NCBI GenBank assembly: GCA_036365515.1
Contig: CM070874.1
Location: 160,333,297-160,397,296 of the forward strand
DNA from: Torymus aiolomorphi
Taxonomy: Eukaryota; Arthropoda; Insecta; Hymenoptera; Torymidae
Direction: 5' to 3'
DNA: 64,000 bases
In this document: piece after piece, positions 42,511 to 54,039 of the stretch
How positions within the stretch are numbered: position 1 is the first letter of the stretch
Layout of the letters: each line of letters starts with the position of its first letter
Translations under genes and position numbers: made by a program
The notes under the pieces: generated by a model
Told to the model about the DNA's origin: nothing
Database searches by the model: none
The model's input: the letters and a program-made list of their open reading frames with translations, nothing else

Positions 42511-43975
42511 TTTAATAAAATATAATATTTAATAATTTGTTAATGCGGTCTTATACCTATAGGCCTTTCTGGCCAGAATTACCTAAAAAATGATACAAAA
42601 ATTATTACAATAAAATAATGAAAATATATTGGAAATATAACTTATCTTGAATAAAATGAGCCTAGGCAGAGGTCCTTAAACTCATTTTATCCTCAGTTAC
42701 AGCATTTAAAAAAAAAAAGTTTGTTGTAACTTTTCTCTGTGACCGCATGATGGATTTTCATGGGACAAAGTACAAATTCACTGAATTACGAGTCATACAT
42801 CAACGGCTTTCTCAGCATTTTGAAATTTTACTTTTCCTGATTTTCTTTGTTTAACTTGATGCTTTTTCTTCAGAATATTTGCGTTTCTCGTGGTCAGAGC
42901 CATTTTTCAAAATTTATCTTATAAACGCAGATAAATACAAATTTTAAAGATTTCACAATTATGCAAATTATTCATTATTTATATGAAGTTACTCAATCTT
43001 ATATATAATTTATGATTCGAAACCGTATGGAATATTAGTTTTATTATAAGAAATAAAAAAAGTCTGAACACCAAAGATTTCAGTTCAATTAAAAAGTTTT
43101 TCAACATTTAATGATGAATTTTAATCTTTTATGGGACGAGACTGACATTTTTAAGTTTAAAAAGCTCGCACGTCGCGTATACTCAATATTACCTATTCTC
43201 CGCGTAGGTAGTTCTTATATCCACCAAATACTACAAAAAAATGCATTTTACTTGCCATTAAACATAATCTAAACAGCGTATTACACGGGGGACGGAACTG
43301 ACTAAAATATTTGTACGCTGTGAAATTAGAAAAAGAAGCACTTCGCGTTCGCGGATTTTCTAATTTTTAACGGCTTTGCCGCTTCCATCATTGGTCCGTG
43401 TGCTCGCACTGGAGGAATCGACCGCTAGATGGCGTTGTGGAGCCACGTAGCGCTGTTTTCGAAGCAATTAATGATGTTATCAACATTTTCGTGCAAATCG
43501 CTGGATAAAAAGTATCTATCGTGATTTAATAGTAGTTTGTTGAATTTGACCTTGAAAATAATGGAAACATATATTAAAAGCCCTGCAATTCACAATGTGT
43601 ATGTGGGAATTAGGCTTCTTCGTTTGATTTTCACGTGGCACAAGGTTTCATATTGAAAATCTTGTTTAGGACAAGGGACGGAACTGACATTTTACTCTAT
43701 TATAAAAAATGCTTTCTGTAGATCTTTTAAGAAAGTTAACGTCATTATATATACATTGGAGTCTGTGAAACATTTATTTTTATTCCACATCTTTATCTGA
43801 GCTCTGGACGTCATCTGTGGCAGTTATGGCAGAATAACCCATATAATAAGAAGGAATTTATTTAACAAAAAATAGGCATCTAAAGTCGAGTTTTACGCAC
43901 TCAGTTATAACAAAGACTTTCCTATCATCGTATGCAAAGTTCGAGTTTGCGCAAGCAGGTGCGTGTGTGCCAGGT
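42511..43975. other. 1.5-kb stretch without a recognisable gene
   Basis: Mixed AT-rich sequence with a short GC-richer island around 43370-43450. Contains three copies of a gggac(g/gg)a(g/a)ctgac-type word at about 43136, 43290 and 43677. No coding or known repeat identified. Confidence 0.4.
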
Positions 43976-44062
43976 GATTGATACTAGGTGATTCATACTG
44001 GGTGATTGATACTGGCTGACTGATACTGGGTGATTGCTACTGGGTGATTGGTACTGGGCAGG
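43976..44062 (+). repeat. 14-bp minisatellite (tgatactgggtgat)
   Basis: Six to seven imperfect units of tgatactgggtgat, followed by a pyrimidine-rich tract with repeated tctcccctatt words (44070-44162). Confidence 0.9.
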
Positions 44063-44173
44063 AGTCATACTCTCTCCCCTATTTCCCTATTCTCTTCTAT
44101 TTCCAAGCATCTCCCCTATTCTCCCCTATAATCGAGAAATATTCCCTATCTCCCCTATTTTCAATAATTATAT

Positions 44174-45335
<1,162 letters not shown>

Positions 45336-45350
45336 CCCCCCCGCCAGACG
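45336..45350 (-). promoter_or_regulatory. Polypurine tract of the second LTR element
   Basis: Minus strand reads tctggcggggggg directly before tgtaatg, the expected place and composition. Confidence 0.6.
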
Positions 45351-45599
45351 CTGCTTAGGGGACCTGTGAGCAGCTCTGCCGTCCATGGTTGTCGTCGTAC
45401 CTATACGTAGGGTGGTAAGGTTTTAGTAGAAGAAGGTTCGAAAAGGGAATCAGGAAGAATTGGAGTTACTGGATTTTTTTTTTAATTTTTATTAAAAAAA
45501 CATAAAAAAACTCTTCGGGGCTTAACCCTTTTCAGCTGGCCCTGGAGTAAGTTCGGCGCCCCTTGTGGCGAGCTTGGTTGGGACAGTGTTTAGATTTCT

Positions 45600-46370
45600 T
45601 TACCCCCAGCTCGCCACATATGAAGCACCGGGGGAGCGCCGCGCGTCTAATGCCTCCCGGGCAGCCTTCTCCTCCTTGAGCGCCTTCCGGAAGCGCTCCT
45701 CTTCTTCGTGGAGACGGCGCTGGGTCTCTTCTTTAGCCCGGCGCGCCGTCTCCTCCGCCTCTTCCCTGGATCGCCTGGCCTCTTCCATACGCTCCTGCGC
45801 ACGAGCCAGACGAGCCTCCTCCTCCATAAGCAAGGCCGCGCGGCCCTGGCCTCTGCAGCGGCTTCGAGCTCTTCTCGCCGGCCTTGGGCCATTCCCACCC
45901 ATTTGCCGGCTTGCCGCTCGCCGGCCTTACCGTGGCACTGGTGAAAATCCTCCAGTGCGGCCAGGGCAGCACCCTCCGCAGCACGCGAGGACTTGCTGAG
46001 GCGCCCCGCCTCCTCAAGGGCCTGCTCCACCGGGACCCAGGCCGCACCGACTTCATCGGTCGGTGCTCTTTTTGGGGCCTGGGTCGGAGCATCTTTCCCT
46101 TTTCCTTTTGCGGCCCGAGGCGCGCCGGCGTCAACTTCCGGCGCACAATGTTGGGCTCGGGCCGTCTCCTCTTCGGGGACTCGGCCAGCACCAGTCGGTT
46201 CGGCTGGTGCCACTTCTTGAGGCCAGGTCCCGCTCTCCTCCCGCTCCTCCTTCGGGGGATGAGGGCGCCGGAGCGGGGACGGACCGGCGTCTGTGTCGGC
46301 CGGCCTCGAGGGTCCCCTTCTTGGCTCCGGTGTCTCTATCTCCTCAAACACGAGAGTGGATGAGTAGGTA
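45600..46370 (-). pseudogene. gag: Gag-like Ala/Glu/Arg-rich coiled-coil protein fragment, no pol
   Basis: Minus-strand frame open from about 46370 (no ATG; GTG at 46351) with a Pro/Arg/Glu-rich start (ETPEPRRGPSRPADTDAG) and an Ala-rich middle. After a frameshift near 45800 comes a strong Arg/Glu/Ala coiled coil (RMEEARRSREEAEETARRAK) ending at 45600. It lies about 250 bp from the polypurine tract, leaving no room for pol. I infer a gag-derived protein of a non-autonomous or internally deleted element. A cellular coiled-coil protein is an alternative, but the LTR context argues against it. Confidence 0.5.
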
Positions 46371-46427
46371 AGCTATGATTGTTCTGGCGCACTGAGCCAA
46401 AACCTTATGAGGATTCTAGCTCAGTGA

Positions 46428-46640
46428 GCCAGAACCCTCATAGTATTTTCGAGTCAAACATAGAATTCTACGAAGCCCGTTAACCCAACTGCGCCAGAAC
46501 CCTCATAGCATTTTCGAGTCAATCATAGAATTCTAAGAAGCCCGTTAACCCAACTGCGCCAGAACCCTCATAGTATTTTCGAGTCAAACATAGAATTCTA
46601 CGAAGCCCGTTAACCCTACTGAGCCAGAAGCCCTACTAAA
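46428..46640 (+). repeat. 65-bp tandem repeat, three units plus partial
   Basis: Units begin gccagaaccctcatag at 46428, 46493 and 46558, with a shortened start at 46623. Spacing is exactly 65 bp. Each contains ttttcgagtcaa and gaattcta. Confidence 0.95.
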
Positions 46641-46922
46641 CCAGAAGTCTCCATACATTTTCGAGCTCATCTCATCGCGAGCTCTCGATGAGCTAGCGTA
46701 TACATTTATTATTATTAAAAATGACTATTATTAAATATTTATCATTATTATTAAATTTATTTTAATGAAAGTTATTAATGCATACTTATATATTTAATAA
46801 TTGAATATTAATATTAATTACTATATTATTTTGCATATATGAAGTGTATGCAAAGCATGATTAATGACACGCGAGACTGTCAAAGCGAGCGCGTAATCAT
46901 TTTTAATAAGCGCGAGTGTTAG
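46641..46922. other. AT-rich non-coding stretch
   Basis: att/tta-rich sequence; no gene. GC content rises sharply from about 46860. Confidence 0.5.
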
Positions 46923-47030
46923 CGCGCAGTGGTGGGCCGTTCGGTCGGCCACAGGCCGCTACATGAGCCTGGCGCTCTTTCAACTACAATGCGCAGTGGT
47001 GGGGCTGTTGATTGGCCACAGGCTGATACG
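46923..47030 (+). repeat. ~67-bp direct duplication
   Basis: gcgcagtggtggg followed by a ggccacaggc stretch occurs at about 46924 and again at about 46991. Confidence 0.75.
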
Positions 47031-47181
47031 CGTGGGAAGTCTAACCCACGTGCTCGATATCATCATCATGGACGCGCGTTGTGCATACCGGCACATGTCG
47101 TCTGCTCCGCACGTGCTCATATGTACGGATACATATGGATAGGATGGCAGCCAGGATTAGAGCAGCGGCGGCGACAACAAC

Positions 47182-47509
47182 AATGAGAGACCGTTACGCA
47201 CCACACCCTTATTTATAGTGAGAGTGTGCGAGCACGGAAACTTCGAGACGGCTGTAACCATCGCCGAGTTCCGCGAACTGCGTCTCGAACATTCGGCGCT
47301 CACGCACGCGAGCATGGAAATTTCGAGATGTTTTCCGCGGAATCCTACGGCAGTAGCGAACCGTCTCGAATGTTGTTGTTATTGCTATACAACCGAACAT
47401 TCGAGCCGGGCGTTAATCCCTCGAGGAATTCCGCGAACGGCGTCCCGAACATTCGGCGCTCGCGCACGCTTGTTATAAATAAGGGCCCGGCATGTTAACG
47501 GGACTCATT
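47182..47509. promoter_or_regulatory. Symmetric divergent promoter with heat-shock-type dyads
   Basis: Plus side: TATAAATA at 47474-47481 and initiator TCATT at 47505-47509. Minus side: TATAAATA (47217-47210) and TCATT (47186-47182). The TATA-to-initiator offset is 31 bp on both sides, and both TATA boxes read on as TATAAATAAGGG. Between them are five perfect GAAnnTTC dyads (47237, 47287, 47317, 47395, 47447), two followed by a further GA at the right phase, plus a ~44-bp direct duplication (about 47266-47309 and 47426-47469). Heat-shock factor binds arrays of alternating nGAAn pentamers, so a bidirectional stress-responsive promoter is inferred. Confidence 0.65.
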
Positions 47510-47548
47510 AGTCTGTCTCTCTCTCGCATGCGCGCATACACACACACG

Positions 47549-47704
47549 ATGGACGCAGCCTCCGCATCATTTCATCACCTCATCAACGGAGATTTCGATG
47601 AGGATATCCCCCAGGAGTTGATAAATCACACAAATGGGAGCCACAATAGGAGCAGGAAGAGCAGCAGCAGGAGCAGGAACAACAGCAGTCGTTTGCCCTC
47701 GTAG
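47549..47704 (+). CDS. Short ORF downstream of the divergent promoter, 51 residues
   Basis: The first ATG of the predicted plus-strand transcript (47549) lies about 42 nt after the initiator, in good context (cacgATGG). It encodes an acidic N-terminus (LINGDFDEDIPQELI) followed by a Ser/Arg/Asn-rich tail and a stop at 47704. No family recognised. The region beyond is open in another frame with an unusual Ala/Val/Thr-rich hydrophobic translation, so a frameshifted longer gene is possible. It may also be the 5' part of a non-coding stress transcript. Confidence 0.3.
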   Translation: MDAASASFHHLINGDFDEDIPQELINHTNGSHNRSRKSSSRSRNNSSRLPS

Positions 47705-48257
47705 CAGCCATCAGCCTCCTCCTGATCGACGTCGATGCCACCGCTGCCCTCGTCACCACAGCCGCCGTCATACCCGCCGCTGCCGTCCTCCTCGTGGCAG
47801 CAGCCACCGCTGCTATCGTCGCCTTCATCAGAACCGACCTCCTCCTCGACACAACGGCCGTCCTGACAGCCTCCGCTGCTCTCGACGCCGCCGTCGTCCT
47901 TACACCCGCCACAGCCACCACTGCTCTCGACGCTACCACCGTCCATCTTGCCTCAACCATCGGAGAGCTAGTAACTGCTCGAATGCTGGAATGAGAATGA
48001 CTTGCTATGACAAGCGTAGCCGAATATATAAATCGCCGTGATCCTTCTCGATTATTCTAGGAGAATCCGGCTTAAGAACCCGCACCTCGGTCTCTCTTAC
48101 AAGTGCAAAATGTGAAATGATTAAAATGCACAACAAAATGAAGGGAACGGATACCAGCGTATTTAAATAAAAAGAAAACGATGTAATGAGCTAGAGAGCA
48201 GCTGGTGACCGTTTTACAAATACACTTACTATACTGGATGCACTTACAAAGTGTATC
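47705..48257. other. GC-rich, then AT-rich sequence; no supported gene
   Basis: 47640-47990 is rich in gcc/cgc/cag triplets and so open in several frames on both strands; none is convincing. An atatataaatcg TATA-like word lies at about 48023, and a cttctcgattattctaggag stretch at about 48042 has heat-shock-like pentamers with imperfect spacing. An aataaa signal is at about 48167. Confidence 0.35.
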
Positions 48258-48290
48258 GAAGGTTGTAGAAGGTTCTTGAAGCTTCTCGAA
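48258..48290. promoter_or_regulatory. Perfect five-unit heat-shock element
   Basis: GAA (48268), TTC (48273), GAA (48278), TTC (48283), GAA (48288): five alternating pentamers at exact 5-bp spacing, preceded by one more GAA at 48258 and a one-mismatch unit. A CRE site TGACGTCA lies 19 bp beyond (48309-48316), and a tatataaa TATA-like word at about 48385. Confidence 0.75.
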
Positions 48291-48308
48291 TACTCAATGT
48301 TGTGGTAG

Positions 48309-48316
48309 TGACGTCA
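48309..48316. promoter_or_regulatory. CRE-type palindrome TGACGTCA
   Basis: Perfect 8-bp CREB/ATF consensus close to the heat-shock element. Confidence 0.5.
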
Positions 48317-48660
48317 GAGGCTTAGCGTAGTAGAAGTTATGAATGGAAGCCGTATTATACGAGTGTTTATATTTACTCTATTGTATATAAACACACGCAC
48401 GTGCTTTCATATCTATTTATATTTACTATTGATATTTTGCTGCTTCGAATGCAGATTTTATATATGTTACAGTATCTTATTTTGCGCGATGCAAGTACGA
48501 ACGCGTGTACTAGTGCGGGCGTATATGTGTGTTATAATGCATGGTGTAGTATGTGGTGTAAAAGTACAAACGTGTATGTGTGTGAATATACATTATTATA
48601 GCTTAGACTTAGCGAATATTGCCATTATTTAGATAATTTAGTACAATATAACATTTCAAG
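48317..48660. other. Short-repeat-rich stretch, no supported gene
   Basis: Contains cacacgcacgtgc and many gtgtgt/tatat words. The 97-residue frame at 48339-48632 is Cys/Tyr/Ile-rich, of biased composition, and unsupported. Confidence 0.4.
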
Positions 48661-48662
48661 CA

Positions 48663-49677
48663 TTAAATTATGATTCCAGCATTGCGAAGTTCGCTGAGAA
48701 TATAACGGATTTCATCAGAGTTAGTTCTTATTCCCATATTTTGCTCAGCAATGAATACTCGTAAACGATCAACTAATTTGTTAGGATCATCCCAGATGTC
48801 GAGTTCATATGCAGTTGTAGCAGCTGCAACTTCTTCTTCGTCAATAATCCATTTTTCTCGTTGGTATTTCGAACGAATACAGTTATTACCTTCAAAGCGC
48901 TCCCATGCTTCTTGATTATGAATGATTTTGGGTGAATATTCATTAGTTGAGGAATCTCATATATCTTCACTAGAATGATCAGCTTCGTAACAACTATCAG
49001 TCTTGTTAGTAGTTAGAAGGTGGGAGTCAATTCGAGTATCTGGTTTAACAGTTGCAAACTTCTTTAGAGGATTGACTATTGGTTCAAATATCTTTTTGGC
49101 TACCACTGCATTAGTTTGCACAAACCTTTTACATTTCCCTCTTGCATTTTCTGCTTCGTTAAAAATATCTTCTCGAGATAATGTCGAGTCACTTTTTATA
49201 AACGACTTTTCGAACATTGGAGCAATAAAATTATAAAATTTTTTACTGTTTAGTTTTCGAATCGGCTTATTCATGCAATAGTGCTTTTTGTGAGCGCTTG
49301 AAACTTCCATAATCATGCGATAATTATCCAAACCATTTGAATTGATAAGACTTTCATCCGGAAGTTTTTTGAATAGTAATTGTAATAATCCTGCAGACAA
49401 ACGATAGTTCCGATCCTTTACCTGTACAAAGTCCCCTTCAAACTTTATTGGTATTTCCGATCATAAGTGAATTTCCTCGCTTGTAAACACCATAAATATT
49501 ATCTAGATATCTCCTACAATTTCCATTTAATTTCAATACATATTTCTTGACTAGTTTTTCAAATTTATAATTATTAGAACTAGGACTGTTTTTACGGCCA
49601 GGTCTCATATTAGATAGTTCAATTTCAGAAGTTTCCATATCATTAGCTGTATCGAAAAATTCAGCGCTTTTTGTCAT
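48663..49677 (-). pseudogene. Multicopy insect protein family (DUF8207-like), frameshifted
   Basis: Minus strand. N-terminal frame starts at or just inside the satellite and runs to 49438: a Ser/Asn-rich linker, then YKFEKLVKKYVLKLNGNCRR and NIYGVYKRGNSLMIGN. A one-base frameshift near 49440 leads to frame 49400-48957 (SAGLLQLLFKKLPDESLIN, then NYRMIMEVSSAHKKHY). Another near 48960 leads to the C-terminal segment ending at 48663 (WERFEGNNCIRSKYQREKW, then WDDPNKLVDRLRVF and a final SELRNAG block). The pattern of a 'YG..K..GN..MIGN' strand followed by 'L..LL.K..P' and 'Y..I...S.AH' resembles DUF8207 proteins found in many copies in arthropod and cnidarian genomes, probably mobile-element-derived. 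From memory, unverified. Function unknown. Confidence 0.5.
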
Positions 49678-52600
49678 AGAGTGGCATCTTTTAAACAGTA
49701 ACACCTTTTTTATGTCGTAGAGTGGCATCATTTAAACAGTAACACCTTTTTATGTCATAGAGTGACACCTTTTAAACAGTAACACCTTCTTTATATCATA
49801 GAGTGACACCTTTTAAACAGTAATACCTTTTTTCTGTCATAGAGTGACACCTTCTAAACAGTAACACATTTTTTATGTCATAGAGTGACACCTTTTATAC
49901 AGTAACAACTTTTTCATGTCATAGAGTGACACCTTTTATACAGTAACATCTTTTTTATGTCATAGAGGGTTATCTTTTAAACAGTAACACATTTTTTATG
50001 TCATAGAGTGACACCTTTGAAACAGTAACACCTTTTTCATGTCATAGAGTGACACCTTTTATACAGTAACACCTTTTTTATGTCATAGAGTGACATCTTT
50101 TCCATGTCATAGAGTGACAACTTTTAAACAGTAACAGCTTTTTAAGTCATAGAGTGACACCTTTTAAACAGTAACACCTTTTTTATGTCATAGGGTGGCA
50201 CCTTTTAAACAGTAAGACCTTCTTTATGGCATAGAGTGACACCTTTTATGCAGTAACACCTTTTTTATGTCATAGAGTGACACCTTTTTCATGTCATAGA
50301 GTGACAACTTTTAAACAGTAACACCTTCTTTATGGCATAGAGTGACACCTTTTATACAGTAACACCTTTCTTATGTCATAGAGTGACACCTTCTAAACAG
50401 TAACACCTTCTTTATGTCATAGAGTGACACCTTTTATACAGTAACACCATTTTTATGTCATAGAGTGACACCTTTTTCATGTCATAGAGTGACAACTTTT
50501 AAACAGTAACACCTTCTTTATGGCATAGAGTGACACCTTTTATACAGTAACACCTTTCTTATGTCATAGAGTGACACCTTCTAAACAGTAACACCTTCTT
50601 TATGTCATAGAGTGACATCTTTTAAACAGTAACACCTTCTTTATGTCATAGAGTGGAATTTTTTAAACAGTAACACCTTTTTTATGTCATAGAGTGACAC
50701 CTTCTAAACAGTAACACCTTTTTTATGTCATGGTGTGACATCTTTTAAACAGTAACACCTTTTTTATGTCATAAAGTGGCATTTTTAAATAGTAACACCT
50801 TTTTTATGTAATAGAGTGATTCCTTCTAAACAGTAACACCTTCTTTATGTCATAGAGTGACATCTTTTATACAATAACACCATTTTTATGTCATAGAGTG
50901 ACACCTTTTTCATGTCATAGAGTGACACGTTTTTCATGTCATAAAGTGACACCTTTTAAACAGTAACACCATCTTATGTCATAGAGAGACACCTTTTAGA
51001 CAGTATCACCTTTTTTATGTCATAGAGTGACATCTTTTAAACAGTAACTTCTTGTTTATGTCATAGAGTGGCATCTTTTAAACAGTAACACCTTTTCTAT
51101 GTCATATAGTGCACCTTTTAAACAATAACACCTTTTTTATGTCATAGAGTGACATCTTTTAAACAGTAACACCTTTTCATGTCATAGAGTGACACCTTTT
51201 TCATGTCATAGCATGACACCTTTTAAACAGTAACACCTTCTTTATGTCATAGAGTGACACGTTTTTCGTGTCATAGAGTGACAGCTTTTAAACAGTAACA
51301 CCTTTTTTATGCCATAGAGTGACACCTTTTAAACAGTAACACCTTCTTTATGGCATAGAGTGACACCTTTTAGACTGTAACACCTTTTTGATGTCATAGA
51401 GTGACACCTTTTAAACAGTAACACCTTTTTTATTTCATAGAGTGGCATCTTTTAAACAGTAACACCTTTTTTATGTCGTAGAGTGGCATCTTTCAAACAG
51501 TAACACCTTTTTTATGACATAGAGTGACACCTTTTAAACAGTAACACCTTTTTTATGTCATAGAGTGACACCTTTTAAACAGTAACACCTTCTTTATGGC
51601 ATAGAGTGACACCTTTTAGACTGTAACACCTTTTTGATGTCATAGAGTGACACCTTTTAAACAGTAACACCTTTTTTATTTCATAGAGTGTCATCTTTTA
51701 AACAGTAACAGCTTTTTTATTTCATATAGTGACACCTTTGAAACAGTAACACCTTTTTCATGTCATAGAGTGACACCTTTTATACAGTAACACCTTTCTT
51801 ATGTCATAGGGTGACACCTTTATCATGTCATAGAGTGACAACTATTAAACAGTAACACCTTTTTTATGTCATAGAGGTGCATCTTTTAAATAGTAACACC
51901 TTTTATATATCATAGAGTGACACCTTTTTCATGTCATAGAGTGACACCTTTTGGACAGTAGCACCTTTTTTATGTCATAGAGTGGCATCTTTTAAACAGT
52001 AACACCTTTTTTATGTCACAGAGTCACACCTTTTGAACAGTAACACCTTTTTTATGTCATAGAGTGACACCTTTTAAACAGTAACACCTTTTCTATGTCA
52101 TAGAGTGACACCTTTTAAACAGTGAAACCTTTTTTATTTCATAGAGTGTAATCTTTTAAATAGTAACACCTTTTTTATGTCGTAGAGTGGCATCTTTTAA
52201 ACAGTAACAACTTTTTTTAGACATAGAGTGCACCTTTTAAACAGTAACACCTTTTTATGTCGTAGAGTGGCATCTTTTTCATGTCATAGAGTGACAACTT
52301 TTAAACAGTAACACCTTTTTTATGTCATAGAGTGACACCTTTTAAACAGTAACACCTTCTTTATGGCATAGAGTGACACCTTTTATACTGTAACACCTTT
52401 TTTATGTCATAGAGTAACAGTTTTTTCATGTCATAGAGTGACAACTTTTAAACAGTAACACCTTTTTATGTCATAGAGTGACACCTTTTAAACAGTAACA
52501 CCTTCTTTATGGCATAGAGTGACACCTTTTATACTGTAACACCTTTTTTATGTCATAGAGTGACATCTTTTATACAGTAACACCTTTTTTATGTCATAGA

Positions 52601-54039
52601 GTCACACCCTTTTCATGTCATCGAGTGACAACTGTTAACAGTAACACCTTTTTTATGTCATAGAGTGACACCTTTTAAACAGAAACACCTTCTTTATGGC
52701 ATAGAGTGACACCTTTTATACTGTAACACCTTTTTTATGTCATAGAGTGACAGTTTTTTCATGTCATAGAGTGACAACTTTTAAACAGTAACACCTTTTT
52801 ATGTCATAGAGTGACACCTTTTAAACAGTAGCACCTTTTTTATGTCATAGAGTAACACCTTCTAAACAGGACCGCCTTTTTTATGTCATAGAGTGACACC
52901 TTTTATACAGTAACACCTTTTTTATGTCATAGAGTGACACCTGTTATACAGTAACACCTTTTCTATGTCATAGAGTGACACCTTTTTCATGTCATAGAAT
53001 GACACCTTTTAAACAGTAACCCTTTTTTTATGTCATAGAGTGACACGTTTTTCATGTCATAGAGGGACAACTTTTAAACAGTAACACCTTTTTTATGTCA
53101 TAGAGTGACACCTTTTAATCAGTAACACCTTCTTTATGGCATAGAGTGACACCTTCTAGACTGTAACACCTTCTTTATGTCATAGAGTGACACCTTTTAA
53201 ACAGTAACACCTTTTTTATGTCATAGAGTGACACGTTTTTCATGTCATAGAGGGACAACTTTTAAACAGTAACACCTTTTTTATGTCATAGGGTGACACC
53301 TTTATCATGTCATAGAGTGACAACTATTAAACAGTAACACCTTTTTTATGTCATAGAGGTGCATCTTTTAAACAGTAACACCTTTTATATATCATAGAGT
53401 GACAACTTTTTCATGTCATAGAGTGACACCTTTTAGACAGTAGCACCTTTTTTATGTCATAGAGTTTATCTTTTAAACAGTAACACCTTTTTTATGTCAC
53501 AGAGTGACACCTTTTAAACAGTAACACCTTTTTTATGTCATAGAGTGACACCTTTTAAACAGTAACACCTTTTTTATGTCATAGAGTGACACCTTTTAAA
53601 CAGTGAAACCTTTTTTATTTCATAGAGTGTAATCTTTTAAATAGTAACACCTTTTCTATGACGTAGAGTGGCATCTTTTAAACAGTAACAACTTTTTTTA
53701 GACATAGAGTGCACCTTTTAAACAGTAACACCTTCTTATGTCGTAGAGTGGCATCTTTTTCATGTCATAGAGTGACAACTTTTAAACAGTAACACCTTTT
53801 TTATGTCATAGAGTGACACCTTTTAAACAGTAACACCTTCTTTATGACATAGAGTGACACCTTTTATACAGTAACACCTTCTTTATGTCATAGAGTGACA
53901 TCTTTTTCATGTCATAGAGTGGCATCTTTTAAACAGTAACACCTTTTTTATGTCATAGAGTGACACCTTTTAAACAGTAACACCTTTTTTATGTAATAAA
54001 GTGACACCTTTTAAACAGTAACACCTTTTTTATGTCATA

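Noticed and set aside
47583..48041. Several overlapping Ala-, Arg- or Gly-rich ORFs on both strands
   Set aside because: Triplet-rich GC sequence keeps all frames open; none has a start in context, a known domain or a consistent codon pattern.
48339..48632. 97-residue ORF after the heat-shock element
   Set aside because: Cys/Tyr/Ile-biased translation of tgtgtg/tatat-rich DNA with no domain; overlapping frames are equally open.
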